Shown: in pieces, positions 16,560 to 25,216 of the stretch
Layout: every line of letters begins with the position of its first letter
Numbering within the stretch: the first letter of the stretch is position 1
Source of the DNA: Subsaxibacter sp. CAU 1640
Lineage (GTDB): Bacteria; Bacteroidota; Bacteroidia; Flavobacteriales; Flavobacteriaceae
Assembly (NCBI RefSeq): GCF_023156585.1
Contig: NZ_JALNMI010000001.1
Span: 434,001-498,000 of the forward strand
DNA: 64,000 bases
Reading direction: 5' to 3'
Position numbers and translations under genes: made by a program
Notes under the pieces: model-generated
What the model saw: the letters and a program-made list of their open reading frames with translations, nothing else
The model's database searches: none
What the model was told of the DNA's origin: nothing

Positions 16560-18335
16560 TTAATTTAATTGTTTATCGATTAATGAAATGGTTTTGGCTG
16601 CCTTTTCATAGTCATTTTGCATCTCAACATTAGTAATTGGTGTATACCTTGCTAACTCACAATTATTCAAAATCCCTATGAATTCTGTAATGATTGAACT
16701 GTCAACACCTCTTTCAGATAATAATGTTTTGATGCGGTCTTTACTCAATTCGCTAGTTTCAATAAAAAGTTTTGCCTTCAAATAATTATGAAGTGCTTTC
16801 TCCAAAGCAACATAAAATGCTTCTTTTTGACCCAAAGTTTTCTTTGCTTCGCCCAAATATTTCTTCGCAAGCCTATCAGCCTTTCTTATCTTATTGCCAT
16901 AAACATCTGCATCACGTGCTTCCTTTTTCCGTCTTAACACAATAGCTAATGGAATCAACAATAATGGACTCAACAATGACACCCAAAACATATCTGTTTT
17001 GAAGAAATAGTTTGGTTTAATATCTGTTAAATTGGCATCTGTTTTTACAAATGCAAATTGGTTATCATTCATCACCACACGTTGCTTTCCTACTCCAGAG
17101 GATGCAAAATTATTATCAGATGTGGAAGAATTGGTTGGTCCTTCCAAGACATCAATCACAATATTGCCGGATGAAATGGTTTTGTATGTTTCTGTCTTTA
17201 AATCGAAATAAGAAAATGACACGCTCTGAATAGGATATTTCCCTTTAAATTGTGGCACAATGGTATAATCATCAGAAATACTTCCTTGCATACCATTTAA
17301 ATCTGTTCTTATATTTTCATTGTGCTCTGGCTCATAAACTTCAAGAGAACTTGGCAATGTCAATTTAGGAAGTTGAAACAGCTTCAGGTTTCCATTTCCA
17401 GACACTTGAACTGTGGCTTGTAAAGATTCAGTAGCATTCAAATTGGTTTTTGACGTTGTTACCTTAAAATCAAAATTGCCAACGGCTCCAGTAAAATCGG
17501 CAGGTTTACCTTGTTCGGGCAACGGTTTTACATTGATGGTTTTACTTCCAGCAGAAACTGTTTTATGCACTTGGGTCATCAATCTTCCGCCGAAAATATC
17601 ACGTCTATTGGTTGGAACCTCAACTGTCAAATCCAAGCTTAAAGGTTCAATTTCAAGTTTTCCCGTTTTCTGTGGATATAGAACGGTTTTCTTAAGAACA
17701 ACGTAGCGATAATCTTCACCATTATAAGTTCCATTTTCCACCTTCATTCCTTTAATATCGATGTTCTGACTCCAGAATGAATTGTATTTCGGATTATCAA
17801 TTTCTCGCCAGTTACTAACTCCAGTATTTGCAGAAACATAAAGCTTATAGACAACTGTAATGGCTTCGTTTAAATACGGATTGGTTTTGGATATTTCTGC
17901 TACCAAATGAATATTATCATCAGCTACGGCGACAGCATTGTCCGGGTCGTTAGGTCTTTGAACTGCTCCTGTAATTTCGACCGCCACAGGTGTAGTCTTG
18001 TAAGTTTCACCATCAATTTCGATGGTAGCTTGGCCAATAGTAAATTTACCTTGTTTTTTCGGCGCCAGAAAATAGCTGTATGTTTTTGAAAAGGAGCGCA
18101 CACCATTCACCCAAGATTGGCTCACAGATTGATTAGGACCTCCAATTACTGTAAAGTTTTCAAAACTTGGGGGGTTGAAATTATCTCCATCCTTATTCAT
18201 TTCGAAATCAACACGTAAACGCTCATTGACTCCCAATTTGTTTTTGCTCAACTTTGCCTCAAATTTTATTTGAGCAGAAGCAATTACTGTGCTAACTAGA
18301 AATAGAAGTAATGATATGTATGCTTTTAATTTCAT
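16560..18335 (-). CDS. batD: BatD (oxygen tolerance) protein
   Basis: The 591-residue protein has a signal peptide (MKLKAYISLLLFLVSTVIASAQ), a long periplasmic part made of repeated immunoglobulin-like beta domains (for example IKFEAKLSKNKLGVNERLRV and VTTSKTNLNATESLQATVQV), one membrane helix around 450-470 (MFWVSLLSPLLLIPLAIVLR) and a cytoplasmic C-terminal helical region of about 120 residues. That is the normal BatD layout. It would span the inner membrane and face the periplasm, probably together with BatA and BatB. It is separated from batC by a spacer of CAGT repeats. Confidence 0.9.
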   Translation of the reverse strand: MKLKAYISLLLFLVSTVIASAQIKFEAKLSKNKLGVNERLRVDFEMNKDGDNFNPPSFENFTVIGGPNQSVSQSWVNGVRSFSKTYSYFLAPKKQGKFTIGQATIEIDGETYKTTPVAVEITGAVQRPNDPDNAVAVADDNIHLVAEISKTNPYLNEAITVVYKLYVSANTGVSNWREIDNPKYNSFWSQNIDIKGMKVENGTYNGEDYRYVVLKKTVLYPQKTGKLEIEPLSLDLTVEVPTNRRDIFGGRLMTQVHKTVSAGSKTINVKPLPEQGKPADFTGAVGNFDFKVTTSKTNLNATESLQATVQVSGNGNLKLFQLPKLTLPSSLEVYEPEHNENIRTDLNGMQGSISDDYTIVPQFKGKYPIQSVSFSYFDLKTETYKTISSGNIVIDVLEGPTNSSTSDNNFASSGVGKQRVVMNDNQFAFVKTDANLTDIKPNYFFKTDMFWVSLLSPLLLIPLAIVLRRKKEARDADVYGNKIRKADRLAKKYLGEAKKTLGQKEAFYVALEKALHNYLKAKLFIETSELSKDRIKTLLSERGVDSSIITEFIGILNNCELARYTPITNVEMQNDYEKAAKTISLIDKQLN

Positions 18336-18339
18336 TTTA

Positions 18340-18372
18340 ATTTACTGTAAACCGAATACTGTGACTGCAAAC
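18340..18372. repeat. CAGT heptamer repeats between batC and batD
   Basis: Read on the minus strand the spacer gives CAGTCA, CAGTATT, CGGTTTA and CAGTAAA in a row, that is CAGT recurring at 6 or 7 bp. Confidence 0.6.
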
Positions 18373-18379
18373 TATTTTC

Positions 18380-19186
18380 TTACCAATCTTTATCAGTTCT
18401 GACCTTAACGCCTTTTTGTTTTTCGGCGTTGATCTTCTCTTGAGTTTTTTGCTCTTGGTTATTCATTGCTTCCAAAAGATTTTTTATCTGCTGCGGTGAC
18501 AACTGGCCTGGTTGAGGTTGTTGCTGTTGTTCTTTCTTTTCGTCTCCTTTATCTTTATTTTGCTGATCTTCTTTAGGCTGACCTTTATCTTTCTGATCAT
18601 CACCTTCCTTTTTGTCCTGGTCGCCTTTGTTATCCTGGTCTTTATTTTCTTGATCCTTTTTATCTTGCTCGTCCTTATTTTCGTCCTGCTTATCCTTGTC
18701 TTGATCTTTGTTTTGGTCTTGCTGTTGTGCAGCACAATCTTTTGCTAAAGCAAGATTGTAACGTGTTTCTTCATCTGTAGGATCATTTCTCAAGGCATTT
18801 TTATAAGCTTCAACCGCTTCTTTACATTGCTTATTTTTCATCAAGATATTACCAATGTTATGAAATGCCTTATGCTTGTCACTTTTTTCGGTAGCGTTTT
18901 TTGCAGCTTGTTGCTGACGGAAAAGTGCTTCGTCGTAATTCCCTTTTTTGTAGTATGAATTGCCAAGATTATAAGTTCCAGCAATATTGGTCGGTTGTTC
19001 AGAAATTGCTTTTCTGTATTCCTTTTCAGCGGCAATGAAGTTATCTTCAGATACCATTTCGTTGCCTTGATGCACGAAGTTATTTGCTTTCTTCTGAATC
19101 AAAAGGGCTTCAGCTTCTCTATCCTTGTCTTGAGCAAAGGAAACAAAAGCGGTAGTTAGCAATAATATGGACAGTAATGTTCTCAT
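18380..19186 (-). CDS. batC: BatC TPR protein with a charged low-complexity tail
   Basis: The 268-residue product has a signal peptide and three TPR units (about 28-155; IAGTYNLGNSYYKKGNYDEA, KAFHNIGNILMKNKQCKEAV). A low-complexity stretch (about 160-230) follows, made mostly of Asp, Lys, Gln and Glu, and then a short conserved end (QLSPQQIKNLLEAMNNQEQK). The low-complexity part is encoded by nearly repetitive codons, producing a spurious hydrophobic open frame on the opposite strand. BatC is thought to be a periplasmic scaffold. Repeat length in the tail may vary between strains. Confidence 0.88.
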   Translation of the reverse strand: MRTLLSILLLTTAFVSFAQDKDREAEALLIQKKANNFVHQGNEMVSEDNFIAAEKEYRKAISEQPTNIAGTYNLGNSYYKKGNYDEALFRQQQAAKNATEKSDKHKAFHNIGNILMKNKQCKEAVEAYKNALRNDPTDEETRYNLALAKDCAAQQQDQNKDQDKDKQDENKDEQDKKDQENKDQDNKGDQDKKEGDDQKDKGQPKEDQQNKDKGDEKKEQQQQPQPGQLSPQQIKNLLEAMNNQEQKTQEKINAEKQKGVKVRTDKDW

Positions 19187-19250
19187 TTCAAATAGTCTAT
19201 AAAACTAAAAAATCTATCTGTACGCCAATTATAATGTTTTCTTAAAAATT

Positions 19251-20288
19251 TTATAGGTTTTCGTTAAACAAATTCAAGCGTTTTAGCCACGCTGTCTTTC
19301 TTTCCAACAAAAAGATATCTATAAATAACAACAAAATGGCTGCGCCCAAAAACCATTGAAATTGTGACTCAAAATCGGCAAACTGTTTTGCTTCAAATTC
19401 TGTTTTATCCATTTTATTGAGAATGTCGCGAATTTCATCGACCACAACACTGGTTTTATTTCCATTGATATAAACTCCATTTGCTTCTTTGGCAATGGAT
19501 TTTAGAGTTTCTTCATCCAAACGTGTAATGACCGTTTCGCCATTTTGATCTTTTTTGTAGTTGAGCAAAATTCCATTGCGTTTTTCTGGGATTCGGTCTC
19601 CTTTTGCAGTTCCCACACCTATTGTAAAAATTCGGATGCCTTCTTCGCCAGCTTCTTCAGCTACATTTGCAGAAGCATTGCTATGATCTTCACCGTCGGA
19701 AATAATGATGAGAACTCGATTGGTCTGCTCGTCATCATCATAATAGGTCTTTGCCAAATTGATGGCTTCGTTGATAGCTGTTCCTTGTGAAGACAACATA
19801 TCGGTATTCATACTTTGAAGGAACATTTTTGCCGAGCCATAATCGGTTGTGATGGGAAGTTGGGGAAATGCTTTACCAGCATAGGCAATAATTCCAACTC
19901 GGTCGCTCGCCAAATTATTGATGATTTGCGTAACCAATTGCTTTGCTTTGTCCAAACGATTTGGAGCAACATCTTCAGCCAACATACTTTTTGAAACATC
20001 AACTGCAAATACGATATCGACACCTTCACGTTTTACGGTTTCCAACTTGGTACCAATTTTTGGATTGACGAGTGCAATTGCCAAAAATGCGAAGGCCAAA
20101 CACAGCATTACAATCTTCAGAATAGATTTAAAAAGAGATGTATTTGGGCTCAATTTCCTGAACATTGGTTTATGGGCAAATCTTTTTTGTGCTCTATGTT
20201 TCCATAGTTGGAGCACAAGAAAAATCAGCAGAACTATTGGAATGATTGCCAATACCCAAAACCATATTTTTTCGTCTAATTGATACAT
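19251..20288 (-). CDS. batB: BatB von Willebrand factor A domain protein
   Basis: The 345-residue protein has two N-terminal membrane helices (about 7-27 and 56-76), a VWA domain (about 90-290) and a C-terminal helix (FQWFLGAAILLLFIDIFLL). The metal-ion-dependent adhesion site is intact: DVSKS (in FAVDVSKSMLAEDV) and ISDGEDHS. VWA domains bind partner proteins through a bound divalent metal. It is paired with BatA upstream, as usual in this operon. The gap to batA contains CAGT repeats and a CACGAAT motif. Confidence 0.92.
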   Translation of the reverse strand: MYQLDEKIWFWVLAIIPIVLLIFLVLQLWKHRAQKRFAHKPMFRKLSPNTSLFKSILKIVMLCLAFAFLAIALVNPKIGTKLETVKREGVDIVFAVDVSKSMLAEDVAPNRLDKAKQLVTQIINNLASDRVGIIAYAGKAFPQLPITTDYGSAKMFLQSMNTDMLSSQGTAINEAINLAKTYYDDDEQTNRVLIIISDGEDHSNASANVAEEAGEEGIRIFTIGVGTAKGDRIPEKRNGILLNYKKDQNGETVITRLDEETLKSIAKEANGVYINGNKTSVVVDEIRDILNKMDKTEFEAKQFADFESQFQWFLGAAILLLFIDIFLLERKTAWLKRLNLFNENL

Positions 20289-20291
20289 TTT

Positions 20292-20344
20292 TTCAGTTTT
20301 CAGTCGATATCTTCATTTGGTTTTTAGCCACGAATACACGAATG
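20292..20344. repeat. CAGT and CACGAAT repeats between batA and batB
   Basis: CAGTTTT followed by CAGTCGA lies near 20294-20307, a further CAGT at 20353, and GCCACGAATACACGAATG at 20327-20344. The last motif carries CACGAAT twice, 8 bp apart. Confidence 0.5.
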
Positions 20345-20390
20345 TCTTTTTTCAGTTGTTATATATTTTTTTTGCATCCTTGATTGTTTT

Positions 20391-21398
20391 CTAATTGAAA
20401 CTTCTAAATAACGTGGAACGCAACAAAAATTCCAAAACCAATAATCCCAATGCTAACAACAAAAGAGGACGATATTTTTCTTCGTAATTATAGAATTTAA
20501 ACTCTTCTACATCTGTTTTTTCAAGCTTGTTGATTTCGTCATAGATTTCTTCAAGCTTTTTATTATTGGTGGCTCGAAAATATTTTCCTCCTGTCACTTT
20601 TGAGATTTCTTTCAATAGCGCTTCATCAATTTCCACCTGAATCCGTCCATATTGAAAGGTTCCATTTGGTAATATACCAATAGGTGACAATGCCATACCA
20701 TTACTTCCTAAACCTATAGTATAAACTTTTATGCCATATTCAACAGCCAAATTACTTGCTGTTTTTGGGTCAATCTGCCCAGAATTATTGACACCATCTG
20801 TCAATAGAATGATGACTTTGCTTTTCGCTTTACTATCTTTCAATCTGTTGACACTGGTTCCCAATCCCATTCCGATGGCTGTTCCGCCATCAATAACGGT
20901 ATTGTACCTTACATCTTCCAACGAACGCAAGACGATTGCTTTATCACTTGTTATTGGTGTTTTTGTATAACTTTCACCAGCATATTCTACAATACCAATA
21001 CGGTCATTCGGACGTCCTTTGATAAAATCTGAAGCCACATTTTTCAATGCTTCAAGACGATTGGGCAACAAATCTTTAGCCAACATACTTGCAGACACAT
21101 CAATTGCCATTACAATATCAATACCTCTCGTGGTTTTTGTTTTTGATGAAACATCTACCGTGCGAGGCCTTGCCATAGCTGTTATGAGCAATGCTAATGC
21201 CAACAATCTCAAGGCAAACATCAAATGTTTCAGTTTCGGCAGCCAACTATTGGTAAGTTTAAAACCTTTAATGGTTGACATATGAAGCTCTGCCGTTTGT
21301 TTTTTATGTTTGAATACGTACCATAGGATTGCCAATGGAAGCAACAATAACAACCAGAAAAATTCTTTATTTAAAAACTCAATTCCTTCAAACATCAT
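20391..21398 (-). CDS. batA: BatA von Willebrand factor A domain protein
   Basis: The 335-residue protein has N-terminal hydrophobic segments (WLLLLLPLAILWYVF and LMFALRLLALALLITAM), a VWA domain (about 90-285) and a C-terminal membrane helix (PLLLLALGLLVLEFLL). The metal site reads DVSAS in VMAIDVSASMLAKDL, with LTDGVNNSG further on. Its start overlaps the stop of the preceding gene by ATGA. It likely forms an inner-membrane complex with BatB. Confidence 0.92.
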   Translation of the reverse strand: MMFEGIEFLNKEFFWLLLLLPLAILWYVFKHKKQTAELHMSTIKGFKLTNSWLPKLKHLMFALRLLALALLITAMARPRTVDVSSKTKTTRGIDIVMAIDVSASMLAKDLLPNRLEALKNVASDFIKGRPNDRIGIVEYAGESYTKTPITSDKAIVLRSLEDVRYNTVIDGGTAIGMGLGTSVNRLKDSKAKSKVIILLTDGVNNSGQIDPKTASNLAVEYGIKVYTIGLGSNGMALSPIGILPNGTFQYGRIQVEIDEALLKEISKVTGGKYFRATNNKKLEEIYDEINKLEKTDVEEFKFYNYEEKYRPLLLLALGLLVLEFLLRSTLFRSFN

Positions 21399-23014
21399 TC
21401 AACCTTTTTTAGTTCTACAGAATTAAGTACACGCTCCATAATTTGATCTGCATATTCGTCGTCCGCTTTCCAAACGAGCATCACCTGTTGCAGAATATTT
21501 TGAGTTGTAAACGCCAACATCACATAATTTCCTTTTACATATTCTTCTGATAGAGGTCTGGGGAAATCAGCAGTTCCGTGTACTTTCAAACCTTCAGCTG
21601 CATTAGGAGTTATGAATTGGTCTCGTTTTGTAATCAAGTTTTTAACGCCGTTCTGTTCAAGCATTCTCAAAGATCCTTCAATTGAAATATTCAAATCTAT
21701 TTTAGTGGTGTCAGGAACGTTGAATTTTGTGGTGCTCACAGCCATACTGACATCACCCAACAACTTACCGTAACCAAACATTGTGGTTTTCGCTTGAGCA
21801 ATGGTATCAAACGCTTTAGATTCCACTCGTTCCAATACTTCTGGAGTTGAGATATATATTGGCGGCACACCGTATGCACTGTTGACCCATTCTCCTTCGA
21901 GCAATTCTTTACTATCGTTTCCAACGATGGTATCTTTCACATAATCAAACCCATACTTTACGACAAAACCAGTAAAAATTGTCAGGATCAAGAATACACT
22001 GATGACGACGGTTGCAATAATTTTTCGTCGTTTCTTCTTACGTTCTTGCTCTTCCTTATATTGTTTATCCAACAGTTTTTCTTCTTCAGTTGGTTCTGGA
22101 AGCGCTTCCTTAACGTGATCAATTTCCAAATCGATGGTGTTTCTATCAATTTTTGCCAGTTCAACATCTGGAGCTGATTTTGCAAACTTTACCAAATCGG
22201 CACGTTTCAAAATGGTTTCGATGTTGCGGATGTCTTCTTTGCTCAATTCAATTTGATTCCCATCTTTCAGTAAATTAAGCCTGGCAACAAGTTCATCTGT
22301 CGTGCTTTCCAACGCTCTGTCATACACTTTTTCATCGAGGTATTTTCTGATGATGAAAGTCAATTCAGAGTAATAGCCTTTCAATTCAGCTTGTTGCAGA
22401 TAATCACTTTCATCCAGCTTTTTCAACGCCATTTTTGCACGTTCGTAAGGTGGCAACAAAGCGATTTCTTCTTCTTCAGTCAATGGTTTTTTGCGCCAAA
22501 TAAACCAGTACAACAAAAAGGCAGCCAACAACAAAATACCCAAAACAATCAATGCTGTTTTCCACCAATCGCTAGCGCTTTTCTCGACTTCGATATACGG
22601 TTTTATGTCGTAAAGACCTTGTTTCGTTGTGTCTACAACCACATTATTCACCTCAACTTTCAACGAATCTGTATAAAAAGTTTTATTGCCAATGATGATT
22701 TTTTGTCGTGGAATGGTATAACGGCCAGAATCAAACTGCGTCAGTCCATATTTTTTGATGAGATTGTATTTGGCACTGTTTTTTGTAGTATCAACTTTGT
22801 AAGATTCAATAATTTCCAATGGAGCAAACGTTTGACCTTCTGGAAACACAACCAAATCTGTAGTATCGGCCTCTACCTGAATTTTATAGGTAATTTGAGC
22901 GCCAATTTTGATTTTTGTTGAATCGATTGAAGAAGAAACTTGGGAAAATGAGCACCAAGAGATAAGAAAAAATAGAATTGACAAAAAGATCGATGACCGA
23001 TGACCGATGACCAT
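21395..23014 (-). CDS. DUF4381-like membrane protein of the Bat operon, with an extra C-terminal domain
   Basis: The 539-residue product begins at 23014 with a signal peptide (IFLSILFFLISWCSFSQ), a periplasmic beta domain (about 25-150), a helix (ALIVLGILLLAAFLLYWFIW), and a cytoplasmic segment LLPPYERAKMALKKLDESD through LKGYYSELTFIIRKYLDEKV that matches the DUF4381 type. A second helix (ATVVISVFLILTIFTGFVV) and a further domain of about 165 residues follow, which I do not recognise. The first seven residues after Met are encoded by a GTCATCG tandem repeat. A longer start at 23080 reads through further repeats and lacks a good signal, so I chose 23014. Confidence 0.8.
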   Translation of the reverse strand: MVIGHRSSIFLSILFFLISWCSFSQVSSSIDSTKIKIGAQITYKIQVEADTTDLVVFPEGQTFAPLEIIESYKVDTTKNSAKYNLIKKYGLTQFDSGRYTIPRQKIIIGNKTFYTDSLKVEVNNVVVDTTKQGLYDIKPYIEVEKSASDWWKTALIVLGILLLAAFLLYWFIWRKKPLTEEEEIALLPPYERAKMALKKLDESDYLQQAELKGYYSELTFIIRKYLDEKVYDRALESTTDELVARLNLLKDGNQIELSKEDIRNIETILKRADLVKFAKSAPDVELAKIDRNTIDLEIDHVKEALPEPTEEEKLLDKQYKEEQERKKKRRKIIATVVISVFLILTIFTGFVVKYGFDYVKDTIVGNDSKELLEGEWVNSAYGVPPIYISTPEVLERVESKAFDTIAQAKTTMFGYGKLLGDVSMAVSTTKFNVPDTTKIDLNISIEGSLRMLEQNGVKNLITKRDQFITPNAAEGLKVHGTADFPRPLSEEYVKGNYVMLAFTTQNILQQVMLVWKADDEYADQIMERVLNSVELKKVE

Positions 23015-23083
23015 AGAGTCAGAAGCGTGAAGTCGGAAGCCCGAAGATTTGTTGTTCTTATGTCCTAAATCGTAAATCATAAA
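22991..23083. repeat. Three adjacent heptanucleotide arrays (one translated) between the DUF58 gene and the next Bat gene
   Basis: CGATGAC occurs three times head to tail at 22991-23011. From about 23017 to 23046 units AGTCAGA, AGCGTGA, AGTCGGA, AGCCCGA follow. From about 23066 to 23086 AAATCGT, AAATCAT, AAATCGT are found. All three have a 7-bp period and no shared sequence. Confidence 0.75.
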
Positions 23084-23086
23084 TCG

Positions 23087-23953
23087 TTACGCTCTTCTTT
23101 TAAAATAACCCAAAAGCTTTTTTACGTAGCTTTCATCAACCCTGCAATCCAAAGAACCTGCTCCAGATTTTGAAAAGCTATCTTTAAAATATTCTACTTT
23201 CTCTTTATAATAATTTGAATAGTTCATCCGTACTTTTTGTGAAGATGTGTTGACCAACATTGATTCTCCTGTTTCTTCGTCTTCAATTTGAACCATTCCA
23301 AGGTTTGGAATTTCCTCTTCGCGTTTATCGTATATCCTAATTCCTGTGATGTCGTGCTTGCTAGAGACGATTTTAAGAGTTTGCTTGTAGTCGTCCACAA
23401 TAAAATCTGATAAAATGAAGACAATCGCTTTCTTTTTCATCACATTCGACATAAACTTCAAAGCTTCTGCCAAATTGGTCTTTTTACTTTTGGGTTGAAA
23501 CTCTATCAATTCACGAATGATTCGAAGTACGTGGAATCGTCCTTTTTTCGGCGGAATGTAAAGTTCAATTTGATCGGTAAACAAAATCAGACCAATCTTA
23601 TCATTGTTTTGAGTGGCGGAAAATGCCAAAGTGGCTGCAATTTCCGTGATAATTTCGTTCTTAAATTGTTCTTCAGATCCAAACCATTCTGACCCGGAAA
23701 TATCCACCATCAACATCATCGTCAGCTCTCGTTCTTCTTCAAAAACCTTTACAAATGGTTCATTGTAACGTGCCGTGACATTCCAATCGATATTCCTGAC
23801 ATCATCTCCAAATTGATATTCACGAACCTCACTAAAAGTCATACCACGACCTTTGAAGGTGGAATGATACTCACCTCCAAAAATATGATCAGACAATCGA
23901 CGTGTCTTGATCTCAATTTTGCGTACTTTTTTAAGAAGTTCTTTGGTATCCAT
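23087..23953 (-). CDS. DUF58 domain protein of the Bat operon
   Basis: The 288-residue cytoplasmic protein carries a DUF58 signature (YQFGDDVRNIDWNVTARYNE) and a VWA-like region with an intact metal site (LMVDISGSEWFGSEEQF). Such proteins are partners of MoxR-type AAA+ ATPases encoded next to them, as here. The length is typical. It follows moxR on the same strand, separated by a 106-bp CAGT repeat spacer. Confidence 0.9.
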   Translation of the reverse strand: MDTKELLKKVRKIEIKTRRLSDHIFGGEYHSTFKGRGMTFSEVREYQFGDDVRNIDWNVTARYNEPFVKVFEEERELTMMLMVDISGSEWFGSEEQFKNEIITEIAATLAFSATQNNDKIGLILFTDQIELYIPPKKGRFHVLRIIRELIEFQPKSKKTNLAEALKFMSNVMKKKAIVFILSDFIVDDYKQTLKIVSSKHDITGIRIYDKREEEIPNLGMVQIEDEETGESMLVNTSSQKVRMNYSNYYKEKVEYFKDSFSKSGAGSLDCRVDESYVKKLLGYFKRRA

Positions 23954-23959
23954 TTATTT

Positions 23960-24058
23960 AGTCTGCAGTTTAAAATCGCAGTCTTCAGTTGGTCTTTAGT
24001 AAATCAAGAATTCAGAACAAAAAGCGACTGCTCACTGCCACTGAATACTGCCAACTGA
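23960..24058. repeat. Opposed CAGT heptamer arrays between moxR and the DUF58 gene
   Basis: The left half (23960-24000) reads CAGT-based units on the plus strand (CAGTCTT, CAGTTGG), and the right half (24026-24060) reads them on the minus strand (CAGTTGG, CAGTATT, CAGTGG, CAGTGAG, CAGTC). TCAGTTGG (23985-23992) and CCAACTGA (24051-24058) form a perfect 8-bp inverted repeat, so the transcript could fold. Confidence 0.7.
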
Positions 24059-24059
24059 T

Positions 24060-25067
24060 TTAAGGTACTTCAATCTCGTTTACAATCTTGTTGATGATGT
24101 CCAAAGAAGTGACGTTTTCTGCTTCAGCCTCGTAAGTAATGCCTATTCTATGACGCAATACGTCGTGCACCACAGCTCTGACATCTTCAGGAATCACATA
24201 ACCACGTCGTTTGATAAAGGCGTAACATTTAGCGGCCAAAGCCAAGTTGATACTACCACGAGGTGATGCTCCGAACGAAATCAGCGGTTTTATGTCTGAC
24301 AATTTATATTTTTCTGGGTAACGTGTGGCGAAAATAATGTCTAGAATATACTTTTCAATTTTCTCATCCATATACACCTCTCTGACCGCTTGTTGCGCTT
24401 TCAGAATGGTATCTGTAGAAACGATGGCATTGATTTTTTCAAAAGCACCTTTTAAATTGGCACGAATAATTAGTTGCTCTTCTTCGTGTTTTGGATAGTC
24501 GATAACGGTTTTCAACATAAAACGGTCCACTTGCGCTTCTGGTAAAGGATATGTTCCTTCCTGCTCAATTGGGTTTTGGGTTGCCATTACCAAAAACGGT
24601 TTGTCTAACTTAAATGTTTCGTCACCAATGGTTACTTGTTTCTCTTGCATCGCCTCAAGCAAAGCCGATTGTACTTTGGCTGGCGCACGATTGATCTCAT
24701 CTGCAAGAACGAAGTTGGCAAAAATAGGTCCTTTTTTTATTGAGAAATCATTGATTTTCATATTGTAAATCAATGTTCCCACAACATCGGCAGGTAATAA
24801 ATCTGGCGTAAACTGTATTCTGCTGAATTTCGCATCGATGGCCTGTGAAAGTGTGTTGATGGCCAAAGTTTTTGCCAATCCTGGCACCCCTTCAAGTAAA
24901 ATATGACCTTGTCCAAGTAAGCCAATGAGCAATCTTTCAATCATATACTTTTGCCCAACGATGACCTTGTTCATTTCCATCATCAACAAGTCGACAAAGG
25001 CACTTTCTCTTTCAATTTTCTCGTTGATTGATTTAATATCAACTGCAACAGTTTCTTCCATCTTCAA
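24060..25067 (-). CDS. MoxR-type AAA+ ATPase
   Basis: The 335-residue cytoplasmic ATPase has Walker A GVPGLAKT (residues 60-67), Walker B FVLADEI (119-125), an intact sensor region (MATQNPIEQEGTYPLPEAQV) and a C-terminal lid domain. MoxR proteins are chaperone-like ATPases that act with VWA-domain partners, which here are encoded directly downstream (DUF58, BatA, BatB). It is the first gene of the Bat operon; the 5' leader contains a CCCAAAA/TTTTGGG hairpin. Confidence 0.95.
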   Translation of the reverse strand: MKMEETVAVDIKSINEKIERESAFVDLLMMEMNKVIVGQKYMIERLLIGLLGQGHILLEGVPGLAKTLAINTLSQAIDAKFSRIQFTPDLLPADVVGTLIYNMKINDFSIKKGPIFANFVLADEINRAPAKVQSALLEAMQEKQVTIGDETFKLDKPFLVMATQNPIEQEGTYPLPEAQVDRFMLKTVIDYPKHEEEQLIIRANLKGAFEKINAIVSTDTILKAQQAVREVYMDEKIEKYILDIIFATRYPEKYKLSDIKPLISFGASPRGSINLALAAKCYAFIKRRGYVIPEDVRAVVHDVLRHRIGITYEAEAENVTSLDIINKIVNEIEVP

Positions 25068-25082
25068 TAAAATTTAATTTAG

Positions 25083-25108
25083 CCCAAAATAGGTTTATTT
25101 TTTTTGGG
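25083..25108 (-). promoter_or_regulatory. Stem-loop in the moxR leader region
   Basis: CCCAAAA (25083-25089) and TTTTGGG (25102-25108) form a 7-bp stem with a 12-nt AT-rich loop, about 16 bp upstream of the moxR ATG. It is visible in the sequence, but its role is unknown. Confidence 0.35.
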
Positions 25109-25154
25109 ATTCAAATTTGTTAAAATTTATCGATGCGTGCTGTTAACAATTGGT

Positions 25155-25191
25155 TAAAAATTAAAGAGCAGCACCATTAGCACTGCTCTTT
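25155..25191 (-). terminator. Terminator of the DUF4382 gene
   Basis: AAAGAGCAG (25163-25171) and CTGCTCTTT (25183-25191) form a 9-bp stem. On the minus strand it is followed by a T-rich tract. It separates the DUF4382 gene from the downstream moxR operon. Confidence 0.75.
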
Positions 25192-25216
25192 TAATAAAGT
25201 TTTATGATTTAAGCAA

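Noticed and set aside
18512-18748. Very hydrophobic 78-codon plus-strand frame opposite batC
   Set aside because: It is the complement of the Lys/Asp/Gln-rich low-complexity part of batC (AAG/GAC codons read as CTT/GTC), so it is a composition artefact without start signals.
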